This document shows, one piece after another, positions 1 through 8,406 of a stretch of DNA of 64,000 bases. Origin of the DNA: Novosphingobium pentaromativorans US6-1. GTDB lineage: Bacteria > Pseudomonadota > Alphaproteobacteria > Sphingomonadales > Sphingomonadaceae. A program made the translations under genes and the position numbers. The notes below the pieces were generated by a model that worked only from the letters and a program-made list of their open reading frames with translations, ran no database searches and was not told where the DNA came from. The stretch's first letter is position 1, and each line of letters starts with the position of its first letter. The stretch covers positions 62,001 to 126,000 of the forward strand of contig NZ_CP009293.1 in assembly GCF_000767465.1 (NCBI RefSeq), in the 5' to 3' direction.

Positions 1-429
1 CGCGAGCGTCTCACTGAGTTCGGCCGTGACGGTGACACCGAGGAACAACACCTCCAGCGTCAGAGCAACGGTCAGAAGCACGCCAGCCTTCTGCCCAGCG
101 ATGAATGCCAGCCCGAGGACCAGGCCATCGACAAGAATGTCAATGCCGACAGCGCTGAGCATCGCCACCGGGCCTTTCGCGCGTCCTTCGAGCTCCTTTA
201 GAAGCAACATAACGCCGACGCCGATCATGCCGCCGACGAGCGTGGCAAAGGGCGAGGCATCGTGTTTGATCTGCGGCAGGATTTCAGTCGCGGCCGCCGC
301 GAACACCACGCCTGCGGCAAGATGCTGCATGGCGCTGACAAAGCTCGCGCTGGGCCTTCGCAACAGCGACAGGAGCGCCCCGGCCATAACGGCCGCGACC
401 GGGATAATCGTATAGGCGATCGCTGGCAT
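1..429 (-). CDS. ZIP-family-like metal transporter, 3' end outside window
   Basis: Open reading frame from an ATG at 429 to the window edge without a stop; 143 residues are visible and the C-terminus is missing. It begins MPAIAYTIIPVAAVMAGALL and has four or five hydrophobic helices, including a segment with VDGLVLGLAFIAG and then ALTLEVLFLGV. This pattern resembles bacterial ZIP-family divalent-cation transporters, inner-membrane proteins that move Zn2+ or related ions toward the cytoplasm. The classical ZIP histidine motifs are not obvious in the visible part, so the substrate is open. It lies 10 bp downstream of a small lipoprotein gene on the same strand and may share its transcript. Confidence 0.6.
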   Translation of the reverse strand, partial: MPAIAYTIIPVAAVMAGALLSLLRRPSASFVSAMQHLAAGVVFAAAATEILPQIKHDASPFATLVGGMIGVGVMLLLKELEGRAKGPVAMLSAVGIDILVDGLVLGLAFIAGQKAGVLLTVALTLEVLFLGVTVTAELSETLA

Positions 430-439
430 CAACACCCCC

Positions 440-847
440 TCAGGCGCGAGCGCATTTGCGCGAGGGCTTACCCGGCTCGCGAACATCGATGTCCTTACCG
501 GACACGGTAAGGGTCATGCCATTTCCGGCATAGGTGCTGTCGGGGGCGGGCGCTGTCAGCCGCGCTGACGGACCGGAAGACCCCTGCCTTACATTGATCG
601 ACAATTCGTCCTTGAGAAAATCCACATAAATGACGTCGCCACCGACGCACCGATAGGTATGGCTCGCAACGATCGGTGGCGGCATCGCGACGGGTGGAGC
701 CTCCGCCTGGTTGTTGCTGGATGTGTCGGCCGTGTCGGTGCCGGAGCACCCGGCAAGCAAAGCGGCGCACGGCAATGCCAGCAGAATAAGGTTTCGCGCC
801 CGCGCAGTCCGGCCCGGGAGGTCAGCTTCCTTGGAGGGGCATGTCAT
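440..847 (-). CDS. Small lipoprotein with MliC-like (lysozyme-inhibitor type) domain
   Basis: 135 residues from an ATG at 847, chosen because AAGGAG lies 6 bp upstream; upstream in-frame codons lack such a site. A lipoprotein signal ends in LLAGCS (Cys near residue 33), so the protein should be lipid-anchored on the periplasmic side. The mature part has the MliC/PliC-like pattern: YRC, a short hydrophobic strand, a LTAP segment, TYAGNG, and a second Cys near the C-terminus. Such domains inhibit c-type lysozyme or occur as uncharacterised envelope lipoproteins. A clear paralogue lies at 6745-7170, next to the P-type ATPase. Function is inferred only from the fold pattern. Confidence 0.7.
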   Translation of the reverse strand: MTCPSKEADLPGRTARARNLILLALPCAALLAGCSGTDTADTSSNNQAEAPPVAMPPPIVASHTYRCVGGDVIYVDFLKDELSINVRQGSSGPSARLTAPAPDSTYAGNGMTLTVSGKDIDVREPGKPSRKCARA

Positions 848-931
848 GGCAATCTCCTTTCGATGGTAGGTGCTTACGAGCGTGGGCATACCGATCCGAC
901 ATGGGCAACAACGCCCGGTGCCGGACCGCGA

Positions 932-2263
932 TCATTTGAAGCCCGGTTCGAACAGTGTGCCTCCAAAAAGGTTGAGGTCGCGCGCTTCGGCACGCCCCAT
1001 CGCGGCCAGCAGTGTGAATCCGGCAACATATGCATCGCGTTCGGCGGTGACGAGCTGGACGCGGCTGTTGAGCAGTTCCTGCTCCGCGTTGAGCACGTCG
1101 AGAACATTGCGTGTGCCGACGCTGTTTTCCGCCCGAACCCCCTCCAGGGCGAGCGTGTTGGCCGCAATCGCGGTCTTGGACGACTGGATCACCGTCTGCG
1201 CGGCCAGATAGCGCGAATAGGCCGCGCGCGCTTCGGCAACGACGCGCCGTTCGATGAAGATGATTTGCTCGATCGCCTGGCTTTCGAGCGCGGTTGCGCG
1301 CCGCACCTGGGCGGCCGGCAGGCCGCCTTGATAGAGCGGGATCGTCGCTGAAAGCCCGATGGTCGCCGTCGTTTGGGCCTGCTGGAACACGCGTCCGGGG
1401 ATGTTGCTCGCGAGCGTACCGAGATAATTGTTGTAGCCGCTGCTTCCCACAACCGAGAGCGTGGGCAAGCGCGAGGCCGCCGCTACACGGACATCGTAGC
1501 GCGCAGCCTTGGCATCGGCCTTCGCCGCGACAAGCTGCGGATTGTTTTCGACGGCAATGGCGACGGCATCGGCGGACGATCGTGGTAGACCCGGCAGCGC
1601 CGGCGGTGATTCCAGATCGCGTGCGGGCAGGCCGACGAAACGGAGATAATTTTCCAGGCTGGTATCGAGTTGCGCGAGCGCCGTTTCGAGCTGGCCTTGG
1701 GCCACGGCAAGACGTGCCTCCGATTGCGCGACATCGGTACGGGTCAGATCCCCGACCTCGAAGCGATCGTGCGTAGCCCGAAGGTTGGTTTCGAGGACAG
1801 CGACATTGCGACGGTTGAATCCTACGATCGCGTCATCGCGCATAACGTCCATGTAGACAGAGACGATTGCCGTGAAGAGATCGGCTTCGGTGAAGCGCAG
1901 GTTCGCACGGCCCGATTCCACGCGCGCATCGGCTGCACGGATCCCGTTCTTGACGCGGCCGCCCTGATAGAGCGGAAACGATACGTTGGCATTTGCGCTC
2001 GTGGCCCGCAAGGGCGCGGAGAAGCTATTGGCAGAACGCACGACAAATTCCTGATAGTCGGCGGTCGCGCTCAATGCCGGGCGCGCCGCCGCCTTCGCGA
2101 TCGGCACACCTTCATCCGTGGCGCGCAAACCAGCCCGCGCCCCGGTCAGGCTGGGATTGGTGCGATAGGCATGGATCAACGCCTCGCGCAGGGTTTCGCC
2201 ATGCGCGGGGCTCGCCGCGATAAGTGGTAGGGCAATCCAGGCGAATCTTGGGAATGAGTTCAT
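932..2263 (-). CDS. TolC-family outer-membrane efflux protein
   Basis: 443 residues from ATG 2263, preceded by GGAG 7 bp upstream; this start gives a typical Sec signal ending at SPAHGE. The mature protein shows the two OEP repeats of TolC: TLREALIHAYRTNPSL at the N-terminus, YQGG turns near residues 110 and 320 (SFPLYQGGRVKNG and TIPLYQGGLPAAQ), long coiled-coil helices, and the GTRNVLDVLNAEQELL signature near the C-terminus. TolC proteins trimerise into an outer-membrane channel that completes type I secretion or RND efflux systems. No adaptor or pump is directly adjacent; the nearest are the P-type ATPase (same strand) and the czc operon, which has its own czcC. It may serve pumps encoded elsewhere. 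Confidence 0.92.
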   Translation of the reverse strand: MNSFPRFAWIALPLIAASPAHGETLREALIHAYRTNPSLTGARAGLRATDEGVPIAKAAARPALSATADYQEFVVRSANSFSAPLRATSANANVSFPLYQGGRVKNGIRAADARVESGRANLRFTEADLFTAIVSVYMDVMRDDAIVGFNRRNVAVLETNLRATHDRFEVGDLTRTDVAQSEARLAVAQGQLETALAQLDTSLENYLRFVGLPARDLESPPALPGLPRSSADAVAIAVENNPQLVAAKADAKAARYDVRVAAASRLPTLSVVGSSGYNNYLGTLASNIPGRVFQQAQTTATIGLSATIPLYQGGLPAAQVRRATALESQAIEQIIFIERRVVAEARAAYSRYLAAQTVIQSSKTAIAANTLALEGVRAENSVGTRNVLDVLNAEQELLNSRVQLVTAERDAYVAGFTLLAAMGRAEARDLNLFGGTLFEPGFK

Positions 2264-2334
2264 AGCGTATCTCCATTTTTCTGAAAAGTAAGCAATCGCG
2301 CCGTCCTCGGCGCGGCGAGCGGCGGCAGCGAGGC

Positions 2335-3084
2335 TCAGCGCTTCAGACACGCGATGATCGCTGACATGACGGCCGCGGTCTCATCGACATCGCGCACTTT
2401 CACCACGTCCACGCCGGTCTGCGCGGCGGGATAGTCGTTGCCGCCCGGATAGATCGCATCGCCGAGGAACAGCATTCCCGCCAGCGGCACGCCGCTTTCC
2501 TCGCTTAGCCGCTTCAGGCCGTAGCCTTTGTCGACACCTTCGCGGGTCACATCGATCGACGTCGTGCCGCCAAGATTGACCGACAGGCCCGGCAGCGCCG
2601 CGCGCAGCGTCTCTTGAAGGGCGATGCGCTTGGCGCGGTCCGGGTCCCAGCTCTTCTTCGCGAGCAGTGGTGCGTTCTGGCCGAGGCCAGAGAAGGTAAT
2701 CTGGCTTCCCCGATCTTCGACCCGAGCCCCCCAGGCCCGCTCATCGGCGACTCTCACTATTGACAGCGCGTGGTCAAAGGCAGCGCGGATCTTCGCCTTT
2801 TCCGCTTCATCGAACAACTCGGCATAGATTGTGCGCCACTCGCCGTTGATGAAGCGATAGAGCTTGGTGCCCGTGGTGGGCATCAGCCATAATCGATCAC
2901 GCGCTGAGTCGGCCGGCAATCGCGAAGCGACTTGTCTATAGAATTGCGGCCAATCACCCCCCGAGATCACCGCGACATCCGCCAGCGCGAGCAGGCGGAT
3001 GAGCAACGCTGCCATCTCGGCAGACAAGGGGCGTTTGCTTTCGGTAAGAGTGCCGTCGAGATCGAAGACGATCAGCCACTTCAT
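2335..3084 (-). CDS. HAD-IIB hydrolase, phosphomannomutase-like (copy 1)
   Basis: 249 residues. HAD motif I is FDLDGTLTES at residues 8-17, motif II lies in AVISGG, and motif IV is GDAIYPGGNDYPAA near residue 207, the GGNDY pattern of the eukaryotic phosphomannomutase/HAD-IIB branch. This group catalyses phosphoryl transfer on sugar phosphates or acts as a sugar-phosphate phosphatase. A full-length paralogue of identical length lies at 29600-30349 on the other strand. The gene sits between the MgtC-like block and tolC on the minus strand. Substrate unknown; a mannose-phosphate role fits the family and the GH130 gene in this window, but that link is inference. Confidence 0.85.
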   Translation of the reverse strand: MKWLIVFDLDGTLTESKRPLSAEMAALLIRLLALADVAVISGGDWPQFYRQVASRLPADSARDRLWLMPTTGTKLYRFINGEWRTIYAELFDEAEKAKIRAAFDHALSIVRVADERAWGARVEDRGSQITFSGLGQNAPLLAKKSWDPDRAKRIALQETLRAALPGLSVNLGGTTSIDVTREGVDKGYGLKRLSEESGVPLAGMLFLGDAIYPGGNDYPAAQTGVDVVKVRDVDETAAVMSAIIACLKR

Positions 3085-3165
3085 GTCGCATCACCTGCTG
3101 GAGCGCGATCGGCGAGAAGGGGGTAGTGCATAGCTGACATCAGACTTTCTCTCGGCACAGATCCT

Positions 3166-3666
3166 TCATCGCAGCCACTGAATGACCGCCACTAAGATCA
3201 GGATGATTGCTGTGACGCCCACCACGACCAGCCTCTCCGCCCGCGGATCGCCGACATTCCTTATGCGCGCGGCGACCTGCCAGGCTGGCCGCAGCCGGAC
3301 GCGCCAAGACCCCGCGACAATCCGGTCCAGTTCGGCGTCCGACAGACCGAAAAATGCTTTCACATCATCGCGCGCACGGCTTTTCAGGCCCATGACGCGC
3401 AGGATCGGATCGTCCCATGCGACGTCGATCGCACTCGGGCTGGAGAACAGCGGCCCTCGTTTGTCCTCGCCGGCCCAGGAGGGAGAGAGAAGCCCGATAA
3501 TCTGGCGGGGATCGCGTTCCAGCAATACCGCCCAGCGGTCGAGCCGCACATGCCTATCCTCCTTGCGAACCTCGGGATCGGCCACACACCGATCGGCCCA
3601 AGCCCGATCGACCAGAACCCGCAGGCGCCGTTTCAGGCGGGCATCGGAGGACCAGATGTGCTTCAC
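3166..3666 (-). CDS. Unrecognised protein with C-terminal membrane anchor (family copy 1)
   Basis: 166 residues from a GTG start at 3666 that overlaps the stop of the MgtC-like gene (GTGA), indicating translational coupling. The N-terminal part is basic; the middle carries a conserved block (SPSAIDVAWDDPILRVMGL, then FFGLSDAELDRI); the C-terminus has RPAWQVAARIRNVGDPR followed by one hydrophobic helix ending VIQWLR. A homologue with the same blocks in the same order is at 41296-41811, so this is a real family. I do not recognise a domain. The topology suggests a cytoplasmic domain tethered to the inner membrane by a C-terminal tail. Coupling to MgtC suggests a membrane or ion-stress role, which is inference. 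Confidence 0.75.
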   Translation of the reverse strand: MKHIWSSDARLKRRLRVLVDRAWADRCVADPEVRKEDRHVRLDRWAVLLERDPRQIIGLLSPSWAGEDKRGPLFSSPSAIDVAWDDPILRVMGLKSRARDDVKAFFGLSDAELDRIVAGSWRVRLRPAWQVAARIRNVGDPRAERLVVVGVTAIILILVAVIQWLR

Positions 3667-4118
3667 GGGCTGTCCGATGCGTCGATGTCGTCATGGGTTG
3701 CGCGCTTCAGCGGCCGCGAGCCGCGCAACGTCAGGAAGGTTGTCAGGCTAAGCACCAGCGCGATATCGTAAAGGCCGTAGCCCACCGCTGCCCCGAGAGC
3801 GCCGGTCGCCCACAGGCTGGCGGCAGTCGCCGTGCCAGACGCTTTCCCTTTATGCTTCAAGATCGCGCCACCACCGATGAAGCCGACGCCGGTAATCAAG
3901 CCCTCCAGCAGGCGCGCTTGTGCCGGCGAGGTGCGGCCGAGGATCGCGATCCCGACGAGCACGAAGCCGCAACTGGCGATCGCGACCAGCGGAAAGGTTC
4001 GAATGCCGGCGCTGCGTTCGTCCTTCTCGCGATCCCAACCAACGGGCAACGCGAGGGCATAGGCGATCGCCAGGCTGAAGATGTGCGTGAGGGATTCGGA
4101 CCACGGTGGAAACGTCAT
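3663..4118 (-). CDS. MgtC/SapB-family membrane protein
   Basis: 151 residues with four predicted transmembrane helices. The N-terminus carries the family pattern (ALPVGWDREKDERSAGIRTFPLVAI, where R..AG.RT.PLV is diagnostic), followed by GLITGVGFIGGGAILK and a TAASLWATGALGAAVG block. MgtC/SapB proteins act in the inner membrane and are linked to growth at low Mg2+ and to acid or intracellular stress, partly by inhibiting the F-ATPase in pathogens. The gene lies 55 bp downstream of the P1B ATPase gene and its stop overlaps the GTG of the next gene, so these probably form one operon. Confidence 0.9.
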   Translation of the reverse strand: MTFPPWSESLTHIFSLAIAYALALPVGWDREKDERSAGIRTFPLVAIASCGFVLVGIAILGRTSPAQARLLEGLITGVGFIGGGAILKHKGKASGTATAASLWATGALGAAVGYGLYDIALVLSLTTFLTLRGSRPLKRATHDDIDASDSP

Positions 4119-4173
4119 TCGGCAGACCCCATCCGGATCGGGAATATGTCACAGGCTGCAGCCATGGATCTGT

Positions 4174-6678
4174 TCACCGTCGTCCCTCCGCATCGCGATA
4201 GGCGAGCAGTCGGAGAGCGTTGAACACCACGAGCAGCGTCGACCCTTCATGCACCGCCACTGCCGGGCCGATACCAAGTCCGAGAATGGTTGCCGGCACC
4301 AGGAGGGCGACCACACCCAGGCTGACGAACACATTCTGCAGGATCACCGAACGGGTGGTGCGGCTGAGCCCGACCGCAAAAGGCAAGTGCGACAGATCGT
4401 CGGCCATGAGCGCGACATCGGCCGTTTCCAGCGCGACGTCCGAACCCGCCGCGCCCATCGCGATCCCGACCGTCGCGCTCGCCATCGCCGGCGCGTCGTT
4501 GACGCCGTCGCCGACCATCGCGACTTTCGCTTCGGCGCGCAGCTTCTTGATCGCCTCCACCTTGTCCTCCGGCATGAGATCGCCCCATGCCTCTTCGATC
4601 CCCACTTCACGCGCGATCGCTTTGGCCGCCCGTTGATGGTCGCCGGAGATCATAATCATCCGCTTGATGCCGATTTCGTGCAGCCGCTTGAGCGCGGCCT
4701 TGGCCGTTTCGCGCGGCGTGTCGAGCAAGCCGATCGCGCCAAGATCGCGGCCATCGCGCTGCACGACCATGCTGGTCTGTCCACTCTCTCGCAATTGCTC
4801 GACGGCCTCCACCATCGCGGGAGACAGTGGCGGGATGCCATCGGCGCCGAACATTCCCGGCTTGCCAATCAGGACCTCATCTTCACCGACAAGGGCCGAG
4901 ACGCCGCGACCCGTCAGGCTCTTCAGGCTTTCCGCCTGCGGGATGGAACGGTTTCCGACATGATCGCGCCCGTCACGTGCTATTGCTTGCGCCAGTGGAT
5001 GATCGCTCAAGGATTCGACCGCTACTGCGATCGCCATAAGCTCCTGCTTGTCCACGCCGGTCGCCGGGATGATCTGCTCGATGCGCGGCTCGCCCATGGT
5101 GAGCGTGCCGGTCTTGTCGAAGGCGATAGCCTCGAGCGAGCCAAGCAGTTCGAGCGGGGCACCGCCCTTGACGAGAACGCCGCCTCGCGCGGCGCGGGCA
5201 ACGCCCGACAGGACCGCGCTGGGCGTGGCAATAGCCAGTGCGCAGGGACTAGCTGCCACCAAGACGGCCATGGCGCGATAGAAGCTATCGCGAAACGGCT
5301 CATCCACGACTGTCCAGGCGAATAGGAGCAGCACGGCCAAAGCTAGGACCACCGGAACGAACACCCGCTCGAACCGATCTGTGAACCGCTGCGTGGGGGA
5401 CTTCTGCGTCTCCGCTTCGCTCACCATTTTGACGACCTTCGCGAGCGTGCTTTCGCTAGAAAGACGCGTGACCTCGATATCGATCAGTCCGCTGCCGTTG
5501 ATGGTCCCGGCGAATACGCGATAGGCTCGATCCAGCTTATCCGGATTGGCGCGTGCTGCATCGTCGTCTGTGACTGGCCGCTTGTCGACGGGCATGCTTT
5601 CGCCCGTCACCGGTGCCTGGTTGACCGACGTTGTGCCTTTGACGATGAAGCCGTCGGCGGGAACGCGCGTGTCAGGCCTCACTACGACGATATCGCCCCA
5701 TACCAATTCCTCGACCGGCAATTCCTCGGTGCTTCCGTCGAGGCGACGAACGATAGCTGTCGGAGGCGTCAGCTCGGCGAGCGCTTCGATCGCCCGTCTT
5801 GCGCGACCCATCGCGTAATGTTCCAGAGCGTGTCCAAGGCTGAACAAAAAGAGGAGCAGGGCACCTTCCGCAAATGCACCCAGCGCCGCTGCACCCGCGG
5901 CTGCCACAAGCATAAGCGTATCGATCTCGAATTTGCGCAGCTTCAGATTCTCGATCGCCTCGCGCAGCGTGAAAAAGCCACCAAAGACATAGGCCGATAC
6001 GTAGAGCGCGGTGGGGAGCCACAGCGGCGCGCCGGCAACGAGTTTCTCGATGGCAAAACCGATCGCGAGCAACCCGCCACAGGCAAGTGCGAAAATCAGC
6101 TCGGTGTTCGGGCCGAGGAAGGCGCCGTGAGCATGATCATGATCTGCATGATCCCTCCCGGCATGTTTGTGTCCGTCAGCCTCGCCGTGCTCTTCGCTGC
6201 CGGCCGGAGTCGGCCGGCTTGCAGTTGGCATGTTGCGCGGCGTTATTCCCAATTCAAGAAGTGCGTCTGAGATCTGTCGCTCGGTTAGTTTTTCCCGGTC
6301 GAACTCGACGCGGAGCTGGCCCGATGCGCTCGCGCCCGCTTCTATGATACCCGGAAGCGCCCGCAGCCGGCCGACGACTGTGCGGGCACGCCGCTGGTGG
6401 GCGATCCCCTCCACTTCATAGAAAAGATGCCCGAAACGTCCGGTGATCGCCGCACCTGCAGCGTGAGCACTTTCACGTATGCGGGATAAAGAGACGATTT
6501 CAGGATCATAGTGAATGCACAGTAGGGCAGGCGTACCATTGTCTGGTACCATGATGTGCGCTTGTTCGACCCCCGGCCGTGCGGCCAGTTCCGAGGTCAG
6601 ACGCTCGACACACGCGTCGGAAGCGTCAGTGATCTCGGGCAATATGAGGGGAATATCGAGCTGAAGCTTTTGTGTCAT
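4174..6678 (-). CDS. Heavy-metal P1B-4-type ATPase with degenerate N-terminal metal domains
   Basis: 834 residues from ATG 6678 (ACAGGA upstream); an ATG 33 bp further upstream has a weaker site. Residues 1-150 look like two ferredoxin-like folds but lack the CxxC metal site. A His/Asp-rich loop (HKHAGRDHADHDHAHG) precedes the first membrane helix. Catalytic parts are intact: SPC in the transport helix (about residue 474), DKTGTLT (about 519), GDGVNDAPA, and HEGSTLLVV in the last helix (about 808). SPC plus HEGS/T defines the P1B-4 group, which exports Co2+, Zn2+, Fe2+ or similar ions; the CPC of ZntA/CopA is absent. The likely role is cytoplasmic metal export. It is followed by mgtC-like and coupled genes. 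Confidence 0.93.
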   Translation of the reverse strand: MTQKLQLDIPLILPEITDASDACVERLTSELAARPGVEQAHIMVPDNGTPALLCIHYDPEIVSLSRIRESAHAAGAAITGRFGHLFYEVEGIAHQRRARTVVGRLRALPGIIEAGASASGQLRVEFDREKLTERQISDALLELGITPRNMPTASRPTPAGSEEHGEADGHKHAGRDHADHDHAHGAFLGPNTELIFALACGGLLAIGFAIEKLVAGAPLWLPTALYVSAYVFGGFFTLREAIENLKLRKFEIDTLMLVAAAGAAALGAFAEGALLLFLFSLGHALEHYAMGRARRAIEALAELTPPTAIVRRLDGSTEELPVEELVWGDIVVVRPDTRVPADGFIVKGTTSVNQAPVTGESMPVDKRPVTDDDAARANPDKLDRAYRVFAGTINGSGLIDIEVTRLSSESTLAKVVKMVSEAETQKSPTQRFTDRFERVFVPVVLALAVLLLFAWTVVDEPFRDSFYRAMAVLVAASPCALAIATPSAVLSGVARAARGGVLVKGGAPLELLGSLEAIAFDKTGTLTMGEPRIEQIIPATGVDKQELMAIAVAVESLSDHPLAQAIARDGRDHVGNRSIPQAESLKSLTGRGVSALVGEDEVLIGKPGMFGADGIPPLSPAMVEAVEQLRESGQTSMVVQRDGRDLGAIGLLDTPRETAKAALKRLHEIGIKRMIMISGDHQRAAKAIAREVGIEEAWGDLMPEDKVEAIKKLRAEAKVAMVGDGVNDAPAMASATVGIAMGAAGSDVALETADVALMADDLSHLPFAVGLSRTTRSVILQNVFVSLGVVALLVPATILGLGIGPAVAVHEGSTLLVVFNALRLLAYRDAEGRR

Positions 6679-6744
6679 GAGTGGTCCTGTCTTGTAGCAG
6701 GGCGCTGGCATGGCCCTGCACCCCTGGGATCGATCAGTGGGCTG

Positions 6745-7170
6745 TCAGGGAGGACGCGCTTGATCCTTGGGCGGGTCGAGCGGGGCTCGGCGGCAAACAC
6801 GCGTAGGCTTGTCAGGGCGCATTATCGCGATGTCGCTGTTCGAAATTGCTACGTTCGCCTGGTCGCCAACATAGGTTAGGCCCATCGCAGGCGCTGTCAG
6901 GCGTTCAGGCTTGCCATCTGGCAGAACCCTGAGGTCGATTGTCAGCCCATCGAGTAGGAAATCTAGATCCACCCTCGAACGATCATCGCAGACATAGCTA
7001 TGTCTGACGACTTGTCCCGCGATAGCTCTGCGATCATGATCGCTCTTGGCCGCATTGTCGGCGTCTGCTGAGCAACCTGCTGCACCGATGATGGCAATGA
7101 TCCCGGTGAAGATAGCGATCGACCAACACGGCAGATTCTGCTGCTTCGAATGTTCTAAGAATCTCTTCAC
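6745..7170 (-). CDS. Small lipoprotein, MliC-like (paralogue of the gene at 440-847)
   Basis: 141 residues from a GTG at 7170, preceded by GAGGGG at 6 bp, a good ribosome binding site. A hydrophobic N-terminus ends in IGAAGCS, a lipobox. The mature part repeats the architecture of the lipoprotein at 440-847: VRHSYVCDD, a short hydrophobic strand, RLTAPAMGLTYVGDQ, an IMRPDKPTRVCRR tail, and two conserved Cys. It lies 66 bp upstream of the P1B ATPase and is probably cotranscribed with it. It could be an envelope protectant of the lysozyme-inhibitor fold or a periplasmic companion of the metal operon; the sequence does not decide. Confidence 0.72.
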   Translation of the reverse strand: MKRFLEHSKQQNLPCWSIAIFTGIIAIIGAAGCSADADNAAKSDHDRRAIAGQVVRHSYVCDDRSRVDLDFLLDGLTIDLRVLPDGKPERLTAPAMGLTYVGDQANVAISNSDIAIMRPDKPTRVCRRAPLDPPKDQARPP

Positions 7171-7410
7171 GGCCAGCCCCTCAGATGCAATCGCCGTGGG
7201 CGCCCAGGGTTGACGCCCACGGCGCGGACCCTTCTCACAAGCGCGCGGGGGGGCGATGGCTTGCGGGGGTCGATTGCCGACATGTCGTTAAAGCTGCTCT
7301 GGGAAAGAGTATTTGCGGCGGCGTGGGCGTGCTTTGTGGACCCAAGCATAACCGGGTAGGTAATGCTTGTATGGCGCAGGCTTTTTGCCACCGCTTTGAT
7401 TTGGATCGCG

Positions 7411-7908
7411 CTAGTCATTGGCCCTGCCTGGCCGTGGTGGCATCTTGATAGGCCGCTGCCGATGCCGCGCAGATTGAGGCAATCTCGATTGCCTACGAAG
7501 AAGCGAGAGAAATGCAGCGTCCTGATGGCGCATTGTTCGCCGAAGTCCTTTTCGCATCAGTCGACCCAGCACCAGGCCAAAAATGCCTCGAACTTCGACG
7601 GCATGATGGATGCAAACTCCATTCGCGATCGGATCAATCTCGTAGTATTCGTCGAAGGTAAGGAAGCCGCGAACTCCCATTTCCCATCCTATTGTCCGGG
7701 GTTTGATGAGCTTGTTGATGATCATTTGTGTTTTCATCTTTCGATCCCCCCCAAAAAACAGCCACGTGATGTCCAATTCGGCTCCGTGCTCGATTTGGCC
7801 AGTGATGCGATAGACTGGATGCCAGCGAGCGAAGCCGTGGAGATCGGCGAGCAACGACCACACCCTGAGGGCGGACATGTTATAGTTGAATGCTGTTTCT
7901 TCCTTCAT
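7411..7908 (-). CDS. SRPBCC (START/polyketide-cyclase fold) family protein
   Basis: 165 residues from ATG 7908; a TTG five codons upstream is possible but unneeded. The sequence shows the SRPBCC pattern: ALRVWSLLADLHGFARWHPVY at the N-terminus (the W..L.D...W.P motif), a central strand series with ITWLFFGGDRKMK, and a C-terminal helix with GLVLGRLMRKGLRRTMRHQDAAF. These proteins bind hydrophobic ligands in a helix-grip cavity; the ligand here is unknown. The gene ends in a basic tail. It sits between the end of the czc operon (hairpin at about 7.95 kb) and the lipoprotein/ATPase operon, all on the minus strand, and is probably its own transcript. Confidence 0.8.
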   Translation of the reverse strand: MKEETAFNYNMSALRVWSLLADLHGFARWHPVYRITGQIEHGAELDITWLFFGGDRKMKTQMIINKLIKPRTIGWEMGVRGFLTFDEYYEIDPIANGVCIHHAVEVRGIFGLVLGRLMRKGLRRTMRHQDAAFLSLLRRQSRLPQSARHRQRPIKMPPRPGRAND

Positions 7909-7945
7909 GGCTGTCTGTCCCAACGGTTCGCAGCCTCGCCGAACG

Positions 7946-7969
7946 GAAGGCCGCGTGAACGCGGCCTTC
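7946..7969. terminator. Strong hairpin, probable terminator of the czc operon
   Basis: Perfect 10-bp inverted repeat, GAAGGCCGCG / CGCGGCCTTC, around a TGAA loop. It lies about 90 bp beyond the stop of the DUF190 gene, the last gene of the minus-strand czc operon, and 37 bp before the SRPBCC start. A T-rich tail is visible only in the plus direction and is short, so termination efficiency for the minus transcript is uncertain. Confidence 0.65.
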
Positions 7970-8061
7970 TTCCTCGCTCAGCATCGGATTCCTGCGATGA
8001 AGCAGGGCAGTCGGCATGCACGATCGCGCCGCCGTCCCTTGGAAATGGAACTCAAGGCAGG

Positions 8062-8406
8062 TCATGCGGCTGACTCTTTGACGGCAAGGTTGGCTTTGCC
8101 GCCGACGACCTCGACGGCCTCCAGCGTGATAAGCCCGATGTCTGCCGTCGCCGCGACCGTTGCGGCGAAGGGACGCAATTTGTCCTCGTCGTCAACGATC
8201 TCGATGACAACTGCCCGGTCGTTTTCGAAGACGTGGCGCTGATGGAGATGGGCCGAGCGGCCAAAGCCGAGCCGCGCTTCAAGCACGGTTACGCCAGCGA
8301 GCTTCCACTCTTGCGCAAGTGAGGCTACATATTCGAAAACCTTGCGGTCGCCAATGTAAGCTACGTCATCAGTATAAAGGCGAAGCAGTTTCATATTTTG
8401 ATTCAT
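8062..8406 (-). CDS. DUF190 family (PII-like) protein, last gene of czc operon
   Basis: 114 residues. Family features: LRLYTDDVAYIGDRKVFEYV at the N-terminus, LAGVTVLEARLGFGRSAHLHQRHVFE in the centre, VVIEIVDDEDKLRPF, and the GLITLEAVEV strand near the C-terminus. DUF190 proteins have the PII-like ferredoxin fold and form trimers; related PII-like proteins beside transporters are thought to sense ligands and gate them. The start codon overlaps the czcA stop by 4 bp (ATGA), so it is coupled to the RND pump. The ligand is unknown; a metal- or nucleotide-responsive modulator of CzcCBA is inferred. Confidence 0.88.
   Translation of the reverse strand: MNQNMKLLRLYTDDVAYIGDRKVFEYVASLAQEWKLAGVTVLEARLGFGRSAHLHQRHVFENDRAVVIEIVDDEDKLRPFAATVAATADIGLITLEAVEVVGGKANLAVKESAA

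Noticed and set aside
4174..6678. Naming the P-type ATPase ZntA/CadA or CopA
   Set aside because: The transport motif is SPC with HEGST, not CPC, and no CxxC metal domain is present.
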